From assembly GCF_020329485.1 (NCBI RefSeq), contig NZ_JAGKJI010000038.1, positions 1-64,000 of the forward strand: 64,000 nucleotides of DNA. The letters run 5' to 3'. Under the pieces are notes generated by a model. It was not told where the DNA came from and made no database searches. It saw only the letters and a list, made by a program, of their open reading frames with translations. A program made the position numbers and the translations under genes. Shown piece by piece: positions 1 to 8,605 of this stretch. The stretch comes from Bradyrhizobium cenepequi. GTDB taxonomy: Bacteria; Pseudomonadota; Alphaproteobacteria; Rhizobiales; Xanthobacteraceae. How positions within the stretch are numbered: position 1 is the first letter of the stretch; every line of letters starts with the position of its first letter.

Positions 1-1
1 G

Positions 2-334
2 CCTGGCCTCGATCTCCATCTGGTCGTTGACAACTATGCCACCCATAAGACACCAGCCGTAAAGCGTTGGCTCAAGGCACACCCACGCTTCCATTTGCAC
101 TTCACGCCGACCTCGGCCTCTTGGCTCAACATGGTCGAGCGCTTCTTTGCCGAGATCACCCGAAACCGCATCCGCCGCGGCGCCTTCGAGAGCGTCGCCG
201 AGCTCAAGCGTGCGATCATGGAATACCTGGAAAACCACAACGCCGCCCCAAAGCCCTTTATCTGGACCAAATCCGCGGGTGAAATCCTCGAAAAAGTCGC
301 CCGCGCGAAACAAGCGTTAGAGTCACAACACTAG
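2..334 (+). pseudogene. IS630-family transposase, C-terminal part (cut by window edge)
   Basis: The open frame enters from the left edge and ends at a TAG at 332-334. It shows the IS630/Tc1-like DDE end: an aspartate in VVDNYATHK and a glutamate in the block SASWLNMVERFFAEI, followed by the usual basic C-terminal helix region. The N-terminal half lies outside the window, so it cannot be said whether the full gene is intact. It marks the left border of the nif block as an insertion site. Confidence 0.8.
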
Positions 335-541
335 GGCGGCCTGGGCGTCGGCGCGCATGAGAAGGACCATGGAGCGGAGATCGTTCGGGCCGCTATGGCT
401 TGAGATGCTCGGGCACGCGAACAACACCTGCGGGTCGGCCGCGACGATCTCTCTGGCTGGTCGGCCCAATAGCATTGGAATCAGGATGGCGACGAGGCCA
501 CGCACAATGTGCGCACCACCATCGCCGATGAGGTGAGCACC
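323..541 (-). pseudogene. sufE-like remnant
   Basis: Read on the minus strand this stretch gives DGGAHIVRGLVAIL, then GRPAREIVAADPQVLF, then an SSHSGPN/LRSMV block. This resembles the central and C-terminal part of SufE/CsdE sulfur-acceptor proteins (typical pattern D-x-x-HIVRGL ... EI...LF...LSP-R-NGL-M). The N-terminal half with the active cysteine is missing and no start codon fits. It reads through into the IS630 end. Inference: a broken sufE copy abutting the transposase. Recognition is by pattern only. Confidence 0.45.
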
Positions 542-701
542 GGCTGGGCTTCGCGACGATGGTGAGCCAGACTGGCTGACGCAGCGTTGTAGCTGGTCGC
601 CTCGTTACGTGCGGCGTCCGGCCGCGGGCCCGCCAAGTATCGCAATATTCTCGCGGCTTTGTTGTGAAAATCCGCGGTGCAATATCACGCGCGCCCGCCC
701 T

Positions 702-717
702 TGTTTTGTTTCAAACA
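702..717 (+). promoter_or_regulatory. NifA upstream activator site 1 of nifD
   Basis: Exact TGT-N10-ACA (TGTTTTGTTTCAAACA), the binding site of the enhancer protein NifA. It lies 49 bp upstream of a second exact site and about 120 bp upstream of the sigma-54 promoter of nifD, which is within normal enhancer range. Confidence 0.75.
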
Positions 718-750
718 GGATCAAACGAGCACGTCTGTGGACACGCTCGA

Positions 751-766
751 TGTCGGGTTTGCAACA
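751..766 (+). promoter_or_regulatory. NifA upstream activator site 2 of nifD
   Basis: Exact TGT-N10-ACA (TGTCGGGTTTGCAACA), 71 bp before the -24/-12 element. A pair of such sites is typical of strongly NifA-activated rhizobial promoters. Confidence 0.8.
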
Positions 767-837
767 ACAATCCGGTTACCCGCGCGAACGTGGCTATCTA
801 CTTCCAACTGCGCCGATTTTTGCGCTCACGCCGCGGC

Positions 838-853
838 TGGCACGGTCGTTGCA
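838..853 (+). promoter_or_regulatory. sigma-54 promoter of nifDKENX
   Basis: TGGCACGGTCGTTGCA is a perfect -24/-12 RpoN promoter (TGGCAC-N5-TTGCA). It lies 53 bp before the nifD ATG and downstream of two NifA sites. Transcription should run through nifD and nifK and probably on to fdxB. Confidence 0.95.
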
Positions 854-906
854 AACTCTTGGCCGAGACCCGCCATCGTAACAGGAAGCCTTTGAAGGAT
901 ATCAGC

Positions 907-2409
907 ATGAGTCTCGCCACGACCCAGAGCATTGCAGAAATCAAAGCCCGCAACAAAGAGCTGATTCAGGAGGTGCTGAAGGTCTATCCGGAGAAGACCG
1001 CGAAACGGCGCGCCAAGCACCTCAATGTTCACGAGGTCGGCAAGTCGGACTGCGGAGTCAAGTCCAACCTCAAATCCATCCCCGGCGTGATGACGATCCG
1101 CGGTTGCGCCTACGCGGGCTCCAAGGGTGTGGTCTGGGGACCAATCAAGGACATGATCCATATCAGCCACGGTCCGGTCGGCTGTGGACAGTACTCGTGG
1201 GGCTCGCGGCGTAATTACTACGTCGGCACGACAGGCATCGATAGTTTCGTGACTTTGCAGTTCACCTCCGACTTCCAGGAAAAGGATATCGTGTTCGGCG
1301 GCGATAAGAAGCTCGCCAAAATCATTGACGAGATCCAGGAGCTGTTCCCGCTCAACAACGGCATCACCATCCAGTCGGAATGCCCGATCGGCTTAATCGG
1401 CGACGACATCGAGGCGGTCTCCAAGGCGAAGTCGAAGGAATATGACGGCAAGACCATCGTGCCGGTCCGCTGCGAGGGCTTCCGCGGCGTGTCACAGTCG
1501 CTCGGCCACCATATTGCCAACGACGCGGTACGCGATTGGGTGTTCGACAAGGCCACGCCGGAGAGCAAGCCGACGTTCGAGTCGACCCCCTACGATGTCG
1601 CGATCATTGGCGACTACAATATCGGCGGCGACGCCTGGTCATCCCGAATCCTGCTGGAGGAAATGGGCCTGCGCGTGATCGCGCAGTGGTCCGGCGACGG
1701 TTCCCTAGCCGAGCTCGAGACAACGCCGAAGGCGAAGCTTAACGTGCTGCATTGCTACCGCTCGATGAACTACATCTCGCGCCACATGGAGGAGAAGTTT
1801 GGCATTCCGTGGTGCGAATACAACTTCTTCGGGCCCTCCAAGATCGTGGAGTCGCTGCGCAAGATCGCCGGCTATTTTGACGACAAGATCAAGGAGGGTG
1901 CCGAGCGAGTAATTGCAAAATATCAGCCGCTGGTGGACGCGGTGATCGCTAAATATCGCCCACGCCTGGAAGGCAAGAGCGTGATGCTGTTCGTTGGCGG
2001 ACTGCGTCCGCGCCACGTGATCGGCGCCTACGAGGACCTCGGCATGGAGGTCGTCGGCACCGGCTACGAGTTCGGCCACAATGACGACTACCAGCGCACC
2101 GCCCAGCACTACGTCAAGGATGGCACGCTCATCTACGACGACGTCACCGGCTACGAGTTCGAACGCTTCGTCGAGAAGATCCAGCCTGACCTGGTCGGCT
2201 CGGGCATCAAGGAAAAATATGTCTTCCAGAAGATGGGCGTGCCGTTCCGGCAAATGCACTCCTGGGACTATTCGGGTCCGTATCATGGCTATGACGGATT
2301 TGCGATCTTCGCGCGCGACATGGACATGGCCATCAACTCACCGATCTGGAAGAAGACCAAGGCGCCATGGAAGGACATCCCCAAGGCGAAGCTGTTGGCT
2401 GCCGAATAA
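907..2409 (+). CDS. nifD: Nitrogenase MoFe protein alpha chain NifD
   Basis: Alpha subunit of dinitrogenase; with NifK it forms the cytoplasmic tetramer that reduces N2. The protein has 500 residues, the normal size in Bradyrhizobium. P-cluster cysteines are at about 67 (RGCAYAG), 93 (VGCGQYSW) and 159 (ECPIG). The FeMo-cofactor ligands are Cys283 (LHCYRSMNYI) and His451 (HSWDYSGPYHG). The open frame extends upstream to 664, but ATG 907 is chosen because MSLATTQSIAEI is the conserved N-terminus and the sigma-54 promoter lies inside the longer frame. First gene of the nifDKENX run. nifH is not adjacent, as usual in Bradyrhizobium. Confidence 0.98.
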   Translation: MSLATTQSIAEIKARNKELIQEVLKVYPEKTAKRRAKHLNVHEVGKSDCGVKSNLKSIPGVMTIRGCAYAGSKGVVWGPIKDMIHISHGPVGCGQYSWGSRRNYYVGTTGIDSFVTLQFTSDFQEKDIVFGGDKKLAKIIDEIQELFPLNNGITIQSECPIGLIGDDIEAVSKAKSKEYDGKTIVPVRCEGFRGVSQSLGHHIANDAVRDWVFDKATPESKPTFESTPYDVAIIGDYNIGGDAWSSRILLEEMGLRVIAQWSGDGSLAELETTPKAKLNVLHCYRSMNYISRHMEEKFGIPWCEYNFFGPSKIVESLRKIAGYFDDKIKEGAERVIAKYQPLVDAVIAKYRPRLEGKSVMLFVGGLRPRHVIGAYEDLGMEVVGTGYEFGHNDDYQRTAQHYVKDGTLIYDDVTGYEFERFVEKIQPDLVGSGIKEKYVFQKMGVPFRQMHSWDYSGPYHGYDGFAIFARDMDMAINSPIWKKTKAPWKDIPKAKLLAAE

Positions 2410-2419
2410 CGTAAATGGC

Positions 2420-2441
2420 CCGGCGCTCCGCTGAGTGCCGG
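2420..2441 (+). other. Stem-loop between nifD and nifK
   Basis: CCGGCGCT and AGTGCCGG form an 8-bp stem (one G-U pair) with a 6-nt loop, 11 bp after the nifD stop. No T-tract follows, so an RNA stability or processing element is more likely than a terminator. Confidence 0.35.
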
Positions 2442-2479
2442 AGCCGACATTGATCACGATTTTCGAAAGGATCCCACCA

Positions 2480-4036
2480 ATGGCGCAGAGTGCAGAACAC
2501 GTGCTCGATCACATCGAGCTGTTCCGCGGTCCGGAATACCAGCAGATGCTGGCCAACAAGAAGATGTTCGAGAATCCCCGCGATCCCGCGGAGGTCGAAC
2601 GCATCAGGGAATGGGCGAAGACGCCCGAATATCGCGACAAGAATTTTGCGCGGGAAGCGCTGACGGTAAACCCAGCCAAGGCCTGCCAGCCGCTGGGCGC
2701 GGTGTTCGCCTCCGTTGGCTTCGAGGGCACGCTGCCCTTCGTGCACGGCTCCCAGGGCTGCGTGGCCTATTACCGCAGCCATCTGTCGCGGCATTTCAAG
2801 GAGCCAAGCTCCTGCGTCTCCTCGTCGATGACGGAGGATGCTGCTGTATTTGGCGGGCTGAACAACATGATCGATGGGCTCGCCAACAGCTACAATATGT
2901 ACAATCCCAAGATGATCGCGGTCTCCACCACCTGTATGGCGGAGGTGATCGGAGACGACCTCAACGCCTTCATCAAAACCTCCAAGGAAAAAGGCTCGGT
3001 TCCGGCGGATTTCGATGTGCCGTTCGCGCACACGCCAGCCTTCGTAGGCAGCCACGTCACCGGCTACGATAATGCGCTCAAGGGCATCCTGGAGCATTTC
3101 TGGGACGGCAAGGCCGGAACAGCGCCGAAGCGCGAGCGCGCGCCCAACGAGAAGGTCAATTTCATCGGCGGCTTTGACGGCTACACCGTCGGTAATATCC
3201 GCGAGATCAAGCGCATCTTTGAATTGATGGGCATCCAGTACACCATTCTTGCCGACAATTCTGACGTGTTCGATACACCGACCGACGGCGAGTTCCGGAT
3301 GTATGACGGCGGCACCACGCTGGAAGACGCCGCGAACGCGGTTCACGCTAGGGCGACGATCTCCATGCAGCAGTGGTGCACTGAAAAGACGCTGCCGTTC
3401 ATCGCCGACCATGGCCAGGAGGTCGTGGCGTTCAATTATCCGGTCGGCGTGTCCGCAACGGATGAGTTCCTCATGGCGCTGTCGCGCATCACTGGTATGG
3501 ATATCCCGGAGGAACTGGCGCGAGAGCGCGGCCGCTTGGTCGACGCGATGGCTGACTCCAGCGCGCACATCCACGGCAAGAAATTCGCGATCTATGGCGA
3601 TCCAGACCTCTGCTATGGCTTGGCTGCCTTCCTGCTCGAAGGGGGCGCCGAGCCGATCCATGTGCTGTCCACGAACGGCAACAAGGCCTGGGAGGCGAAA
3701 ATGCAGACATTGTTTGCGAGCTCGCCGTTTGGGCAGAACTGCCATGCCTATCCCGGGCGAGACCTCTGGCATATGCGCTCGCTCTTGTTCAGCGAGCCGG
3801 TCGACTTCCTGATTGGCAACACCTATGGCAAGTATCTGGAACGCGACACCGGTACGCCGCTGATCCGCATCGGCTTCCCGATCTTCGATCGGCATCACCA
3901 TCACCGCTCTCCGGTGTGGGGGTATCAGGGCGGCATGAACGTGCTGGTGAAGATTCTCGACAAGATCTTTGACGAGATCGACAAGAAGACCAACGTTGCC
4001 GGCAGGACCGACTATAGCTTCGACATCATTCGTTGA
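2480..4036 (+). CDS. nifK: Nitrogenase MoFe protein beta chain NifK
   Basis: Beta subunit of dinitrogenase, 518 residues. It shares the P-cluster with NifD: cysteines are visible in AKACQPLGA, GSQGCVAYYRSH and STTCMAEVIGDD, and the neighbouring serine region SSSMTEDAAVFGG is conserved. ATG 2480 (MAQSAEHVLDHIELF) is the conserved rhizobial start; the frame is open from 2435 but those residues are not conserved. Separated from nifD by 70 bp that carry a stem-loop. A 578-codon open frame on the opposite strand (2333-4069) is a GC-rich shadow. Confidence 0.98.
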   Translation: MAQSAEHVLDHIELFRGPEYQQMLANKKMFENPRDPAEVERIREWAKTPEYRDKNFAREALTVNPAKACQPLGAVFASVGFEGTLPFVHGSQGCVAYYRSHLSRHFKEPSSCVSSSMTEDAAVFGGLNNMIDGLANSYNMYNPKMIAVSTTCMAEVIGDDLNAFIKTSKEKGSVPADFDVPFAHTPAFVGSHVTGYDNALKGILEHFWDGKAGTAPKRERAPNEKVNFIGGFDGYTVGNIREIKRIFELMGIQYTILADNSDVFDTPTDGEFRMYDGGTTLEDAANAVHARATISMQQWCTEKTLPFIADHGQEVVAFNYPVGVSATDEFLMALSRITGMDIPEELARERGRLVDAMADSSAHIHGKKFAIYGDPDLCYGLAAFLLEGGAEPIHVLSTNGNKAWEAKMQTLFASSPFGQNCHAYPGRDLWHMRSLLFSEPVDFLIGNTYGKYLERDTGTPLIRIGFPIFDRHHHHRSPVWGYQGGMNVLVKILDKIFDEIDKKTNVAGRTDYSFDIIR

Positions 4037-4051
4037 TGACGAGCGAGGCGC

Positions 4052-4079
4052 GCCATCGCCGGTAAACATCGGCGATGGC
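4052..4079 (+). other. Perfect stem-loop between nifK and nifE
   Basis: GCCATCGCCG and CGGCGATGGC form a perfect 10-bp stem with an 8-nt loop, 15 bp after the nifK stop. There is no U-tract. It may protect the nifDK part of the transcript or cause partial attenuation before nifE. Confidence 0.5.
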
Positions 4080-4134
4080 CTAAGCGCACGATGGGCTGAT
4101 CTTCGCGCGCAAACTCGGTTGAGAGGAAAGACGG

Positions 4135-5799
4135 ATGAGTTCGCTATCGGCCGCGATCCAGGAGATCTTCAACGAGCCGGGCTGCGCCAAGAACGCCAAC
4201 AAGTCGGATGCCGAGCGCAAGAAGGGCTGCACCAAGCAGCTGCAGCCGGGCGGCACCGCGGGCGGCTGTACCTTCGACGGCGCCAAGATCGCGCTGCAGC
4301 CTTTTACCGACGTCGCCCATCTGGTGCACGGTCCGATCGCCTGTGAGGGTAATTCCTGGGACAACCGCGGTGCGGCTTCGTCTGGTGCCAGCATCTGGCG
4401 CACCGGCTTCACCACTGACCTGAACGAAACCGACATCGTATTTGGGGGCGAGAAGCGTCTCTACAAGGCAATCAAGGAGATCATCAACAAGTACAACCCA
4501 CCGGCCATCTTCGTCTATCAGACCTGCGTCCCCGCCATGATCGGCGACGACATAAATGCGGTCTGCAAGGCGGCTTCGCAAAAGTTCGGCAAGCCGGTCA
4601 TTCCCATAAATTCGCCGGGCTTCGTCGGCCCCAAGAACCTCGGCAACAAGCTCGCCGGCGAGGCCTTGCTCGAGCATGTCATCGGCACGCAAGAGCCGGA
4701 CTACACCACGCCCTACGACATCAACCTGATTGGCGAATACAACCTGTCCGGCGAGCTTTGGCAGGTCAAGCCGCTGCTTGACGAGCTCGGTCTCCGCATC
4801 CTCTCCTGCATCTCGGGGGACGGCAAATATCGCCAAGTCGCCTCTTCGCACCGGGCGCGCGCTGCCATGTTGGTATGTTCGAAGGCGATGATCAATGTCG
4901 CGCGCAAGATGGAGGAGCGTTACGGCATCCCGTTTTTCGAGGGGTCGTTCTATGGCATCCAGGATTCCAGCGATTCGCTGCGCGAGATAGCCCGGCTGTT
5001 GGTGGAGCGCGGCGCGCCCTCCGAACTGATCGAGCGCACCCAGGCCGTGATCGCGCGGGAGGAGGCGCGCGCCTGGGCCGCGATCGAGCCGTACAAGCCG
5101 CGCTTTGCGGGCAAGAGGGCGTTACTGATCACCGGCGGCGTCAAGTCCTGGTCCGTGGTGGCGGCGCTGCAGGAGGCAGGGCTCGAGCTGGTCGGCACCA
5201 GCGTCAAGAAATCCACCAAGCAGGACAAGGAGCGCATCAAGAAGCGGATGGGGCAGGATGCCCACATGATCGAGGACATGACGCCGCGCGAGATATACAA
5301 AATGCTGAAGGACGCGAAAGCGGACATCATGCTCTCGGGTGGCAAATCGCAGTTTGTTGCGCTGAAGGCGGCGATGCCCTGGCTCGACATCAACCAGGAG
5401 CGCTGCCACGCCTACATGGGCTATGTCGGTATGGTGAAGCTGGTCGAGGAGATCGACAAGGCGCTGTTCAATCCGATCTGGGAGCAGCTGCGTCGACCGG
5501 TGCCGTGGGACGAGGTGGCCAAGAATCGGCAGACCAAGGCGATCACGCAGATGGACGCGCAGGCCGCCGAGATCACCGGCGATCCGGAGACGACCCGGCG
5601 CGCGAAAAAGGTCTGCTTCTGCAAGGAAGCCGATCTTGGCACCATCGAGGATGCGATCCGCTCGCACGGCCTGACCAGCGTCGAGGCAGTCAGACAGCAC
5701 ACCAACGCGTTCGGTGGCTGCTGCAAGAGGCGTATCGAGGACATCCTAGCGACCATACCGGTCTCCTCGCCGCCTGCCATGCAGCAGGCCGCGGAATAG
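4135..5799 (+). CDS. nifE: FeMo-cofactor scaffold NifE with C-terminal BFD-like [2Fe-2S] domain
   Basis: Forms the NifEN scaffold on which the NifB product becomes FeMo-cofactor. Residues 1 to about 480 are the NifD-like domain with the conserved cysteines GGCTFDGA, GPIACEGNSWDNRG and QTCVPAMIGDD. From about residue 489 there is an extra domain resembling the bacterioferritin-associated ferredoxin/NifU central [2Fe-2S] fold: CFC at 494-496, a helix pair, then GGCC at 527-530. The canonical CxxC is replaced by an adjacent CC followed by KR. At 554 residues it is clearly longer than enteric NifE. Start MSSLSAAIQEIF follows a GAGAGG-type RBS (gagaggaaagacgg). Confidence 0.96.
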   Translation: MSSLSAAIQEIFNEPGCAKNANKSDAERKKGCTKQLQPGGTAGGCTFDGAKIALQPFTDVAHLVHGPIACEGNSWDNRGAASSGASIWRTGFTTDLNETDIVFGGEKRLYKAIKEIINKYNPPAIFVYQTCVPAMIGDDINAVCKAASQKFGKPVIPINSPGFVGPKNLGNKLAGEALLEHVIGTQEPDYTTPYDINLIGEYNLSGELWQVKPLLDELGLRILSCISGDGKYRQVASSHRARAAMLVCSKAMINVARKMEERYGIPFFEGSFYGIQDSSDSLREIARLLVERGAPSELIERTQAVIAREEARAWAAIEPYKPRFAGKRALLITGGVKSWSVVAALQEAGLELVGTSVKKSTKQDKERIKKRMGQDAHMIEDMTPREIYKMLKDAKADIMLSGGKSQFVALKAAMPWLDINQERCHAYMGYVGMVKLVEEIDKALFNPIWEQLRRPVPWDEVAKNRQTKAITQMDAQAAEITGDPETTRRAKKVCFCKEADLGTIEDAIRSHGLTSVEAVRQHTNAFGGCCKRRIEDILATIPVSSPPAMQQAAE

Positions 5800-5808
5800 G
5801 GCGGGATC

Positions 5809-7212
5809 ATGGCCATCGTCACCACGCCGAAGAAGGCCTGCGCGGTCAACCCGCTGAAGATGAGTCAGCCGATCGGCGGCGCATTAGCCTTTATGGGCCT
5901 GCGTGGGGCGATGCCGCTTCTGCACGGCTCGCAAGGTTGCACATCCTTCGGGCTCACGCTGTTCGTGCGGCATTTCAAGGAGGCGGTGCCGCTGCAGACG
6001 ACTGCGATGAGCGAGGTGGCGATCGTGCTCGGCGGTTATGAAAATGTCGAGCAGGCCATCCTCAACATCTACAATCGCACCAAGCCGGAGATCATCGGGA
6101 TCTGCTCGACCGGGGTGACCGAAACCAATGGCGATGATGTCGACGCCTACATCAAGCTGATCCGCGAGCAGCATCCGCAGCTCGCCAAGTTTCCTCTAGT
6201 CTTTGTCTCGACGCCCGATTTCAAGGACGCCTTCCAGAACGGCTGGGAAAAGACGGTGGCACGCATCGTCGAGGTGCTGGTGGAGGCGCCGGCGCTCGAG
6301 GCGGAGCGTGATCCCGCGCGGGTGAATGTCCTCCCCGGATGTCACCTGACGCCGGGTGACCTCGACGAACTGCGGACCATCCTGGAGGATTTCGGCCTGA
6401 AGCCATCCTTCCTGCCTGATCTCGCGGGATCGCTGGACGGGCATATCCCGGACGAGTTTACGCCGACGACCATTGGCGGCATCGGGGTTGACGAAGTCGC
6501 GAGCATGGGCCAGTCCAGCTGGACCATTGCCATCGGTGCGCAGATGCGGCGGGCGGCAGAAGCCATGCAGGCCAAGACTGGGGTGCCGTTTCGCCTGTTC
6601 GAGCGGCTGTGCGGCCTCATCCCCAATGATGAATTCATTGCCTTCCTAAGCGAGATCAGCGGCCGCCCTGTGCCAGCAAAATATCGCCGCCAGCGCGGGC
6701 AGCTGGCCGATGCGATGCTGGACGCGCATTTTCATATCGGCGGCCGCAAGCTTGCGATCGGTGCTGAGCCTGACCTCTTGTTCGACCTGTCCAGTATGCT
6801 GCACGAGTTGGGTGCGCAGGTCACCGCGGCCGTGACGACCACGCAGTCGCCGGTGCTGGAGCGGATAGGGACCAAGGAGGTGCTGATCGGCGATCTCGAG
6901 GATCTGGAAGAGCTTGCTAGGACGAGGGATTGCGATCTGCTGATTACGCATTCGCATGGCCGCCAAGCGGCGGCGCGGCTGAAGATTCCGTTTTATCGCG
7001 CGGGATTTCCGATGTTCGATCGGATCGGCGCGGGACACCAGCTATCCGTCGGCTATCGCGGCACGCGCGATGCGATCTTCAGTATCGCCAATCTCGTGAT
7101 CGCCGACCGCGACGAAAATCATCAGCCTACACCCGATAGCTGGCGGGCCTCGACGCCCTTAAGGCCCGGCGGCCGCAGCTTCATCGACGCAACCGAGAGG
7201 TCGATTGCATGA
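5809..7212 (+). CDS. nifN: FeMo-cofactor scaffold NifN
   Basis: Second subunit of the NifEN scaffold, 467 residues, homologous to NifK. The N-terminus ACAVNPLKMSQPIGGALAF, the GSQGCTSFG loop and ICSTGVTETNGDD are typical NifN signatures. It starts 9 bp after nifE (RBS GGGCGGGATC) and its TGA overlaps the nifX ATG as ATGA, indicating translational coupling. Confidence 0.96.
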   Translation: MAIVTTPKKACAVNPLKMSQPIGGALAFMGLRGAMPLLHGSQGCTSFGLTLFVRHFKEAVPLQTTAMSEVAIVLGGYENVEQAILNIYNRTKPEIIGICSTGVTETNGDDVDAYIKLIREQHPQLAKFPLVFVSTPDFKDAFQNGWEKTVARIVEVLVEAPALEAERDPARVNVLPGCHLTPGDLDELRTILEDFGLKPSFLPDLAGSLDGHIPDEFTPTTIGGIGVDEVASMGQSSWTIAIGAQMRRAAEAMQAKTGVPFRLFERLCGLIPNDEFIAFLSEISGRPVPAKYRRQRGQLADAMLDAHFHIGGRKLAIGAEPDLLFDLSSMLHELGAQVTAAVTTTQSPVLERIGTKEVLIGDLEDLEELARTRDCDLLITHSHGRQAAARLKIPFYRAGFPMFDRIGAGHQLSVGYRGTRDAIFSIANLVIADRDENHQPTPDSWRASTPLRPGGRSFIDATERSIA

Positions 7213-7604
7213 AGATCGCATTCGCTACCCAAGACTTGAGGTGCGTCGATGCGCATTTTGGCTGGGCGAAGAACATCGCCATCTATGATGTTGGGCCGGG
7301 CGGGCACGTGTTTCTGAAGGCGGTCCAGTTCGACGGCGATCTCAAGGAAGACGGCAACGAGGACAAGCTCGCGCCCAAGATCGAGGCGATCAAGGACTGC
7401 GCCATCCTCTATGTTGCTGCCATCGGCGGCTCCGGTGCCGCGCGGGTGGTGGCGAACAATATACATCCCATCAAGGTGAATAAGCCCGAGACCATCCTGG
7501 CGCTGGTCGAGAAGCTCGAGCGCGTGCTGAAGGGTACGCCGCCGCCCTGGCTGCGCAAGGCGCTGGCAAAGGACCAGGAGCGAACGCTCGATTTCGAAGA
7601 ATGA
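7209..7604 (+). CDS. nifX: NifX, FeMo-cofactor precursor carrier
   Basis: A 131-residue protein of the NifX/NifB-C-terminal/NafY fold (MKIAFATQDL-x-DAHFGWA is the signature). The family binds NifB-co or the VK-cluster and passes it between NifB, NifEN and apo-dinitrogenase. It overlaps nifN by 4 bp and is followed after 7 bp by the DUF269 gene, the usual nifX partner. Confidence 0.95.
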   Translation: MKIAFATQDLRCVDAHFGWAKNIAIYDVGPGGHVFLKAVQFDGDLKEDGNEDKLAPKIEAIKDCAILYVAAIGGSGAARVVANNIHPIKVNKPETILALVEKLERVLKGTPPPWLRKALAKDQERTLDFEE

Positions 7605-7611
7605 GGACGAC

Positions 7612-8082
7612 ATGACTGAGGCCGCGGACATCGTACAAACCGACAGCGCGCTCGATGCGCCATTCGTGAGGGAACTGGTCAAGATCTGGCGCGCCCAGGA
7701 CATTCATGGCGCCTGGGACGGCAAGAGCGATCTCGATCTGCTCGAACCCTATGTTCTAGACAAGGAAAAGCGACGCGCGCTGCCGATCGTCGGTGATCCC
7801 GATCCGGATACGGTTTGGCGGATGGAGCTGTTCTTCAATGCGGTCGCGCTCTCGATCGAGAAGGCGACGGGTGTGATGATCCAGCCGATGCTGAAGATGC
7901 ACCATGAAGGCTTTGGCCGCATGGTGCTGATCGGCGGGCGGCTGATCGTGCTGAATAAGCAGCTGCGCGATGTGCATCGCTTCGGCTTTGACAATCTCGC
8001 AAAGCTCGCAGCGGAGGGTGGCAAATGCGTCAGAGGCGGCATCAAGATGATCCGAAAATTTCCCGACGTGGCGAACTATTGA
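7612..8082 (+). CDS. NifX-associated nitrogen fixation protein (DUF269 family)
   Basis: A 156-residue protein matching the family always found next to nifX (TIGR02935-type). It is acidic at the N-terminus and contains the conserved blocks FVRELVKIWRAQD-x-HG-WD and GRMVLIGGRLIVLNK. The biochemical role is not settled; conservation and position suggest a function in cofactor assembly or nitrogenase maturation. Start ATG 7612 has GAGGAC just upstream. It lies in the nifDKENX transcript with 7-9 bp spacers on both sides. Confidence 0.9.
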   Translation: MTEAADIVQTDSALDAPFVRELVKIWRAQDIHGAWDGKSDLDLLEPYVLDKEKRRALPIVGDPDPDTVWRMELFFNAVALSIEKATGVMIQPMLKMHHEGFGRMVLIGGRLIVLNKQLRDVHRFGFDNLAKLAAEGGKCVRGGIKMIRKFPDVANY

Positions 8083-8091
8083 GGGTAGCTC

Positions 8092-8292
8092 ATGAGCGAC
8101 CTTGAAAACCTGAAAGCAGAAATAAGAAAGCTGTCTGTCAAGGCGACGCAGGCCAAGATGGATCTGCACGACCTTTCGGAGGAATTGCCCGTCAACTGGA
8201 CCTCGATCATGGCGGTGGCGCAGCAGGCGCACGATGCCTTTGCCGAACTCGAGCGCAAGCGCGAGGACCTCAAGGCGCTGGAAAAGGCCTAA
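8092..8292 (+). CDS. Small nif-associated coiled-coil protein (CCE_0567/DUF683 type)
   Basis: A 66-residue, almost entirely helical protein with heptad-like spacing (LENLKAEIRKLSVKATQAKMDL ends the first helix; a second helix runs from residue 40). It carries the family block DLHDLSEELP-NW. Members occur between the DUF269 gene and ferredoxin III in many diazotrophs and form helical hairpin dimers; function unknown. RBS GAGGGTAGCTC precedes ATG 8092. Confidence 0.85.
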   Translation: MSDLENLKAEIRKLSVKATQAKMDLHDLSEELPVNWTSIMAVAQQAHDAFAELERKREDLKALEKA

Positions 8293-8305
8293 AGGGTATC
8301 CGATC

Positions 8306-8605
8306 ATGTCATTTGCAACGCACGACGGCCGTGACTGGACGCCAGACTACCTGATCTCGATTGATGCCAAGAAGTGCATCGGCTGTGGCCGCTGTTTCAA
8401 GGTCTGCGGTCGAGACGTCATGACGCTGAAGGGTATCAACGAGGAGGGCGATCTTGTCGATCTCGACGATGACGAAGATGATGAGATCGAGAAGAAGATT
8501 ATGGTGATGAATGACCAGGGCGCTTGTATCGGCTGCGGCGCCTGCGCCCGGGTTTGCCCGACCAACTGCCAGACCCACCAGCCCGCTGCAACGGAAGCCG
8601 CTTGA
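8306..8605 (+). CDS. fdxB: nif-specific ferredoxin III FdxB
   Basis: A 99-residue two-cluster [4Fe-4S] ferredoxin. The first motif is CIGCGRCFKVC and the second CIGCGACARVCPTNC, separated by an acidic linker rich in Asp/Glu (DLDDDEDDEIEKK). Likely role: electron carrier for cofactor biosynthesis or nitrogenase. ATG 8306 is chosen because the N-terminus MSFATHDGRDWTP is typical and the longer frame from 8234 would overlap the preceding gene. Last recognisable gene of the nifD operon. Confidence 0.93.
   Translation: MSFATHDGRDWTPDYLISIDAKKCIGCGRCFKVCGRDVMTLKGINEEGDLVDLDDDEDDEIEKKIMVMNDQGACIGCGACARVCPTNCQTHQPAATEAA

Noticed and set aside
2333..4069. 578-codon open frame antisense to nifK
   Set aside because: It mirrors nifK exactly, has no start signal or family match and is the usual third-position GC shadow.
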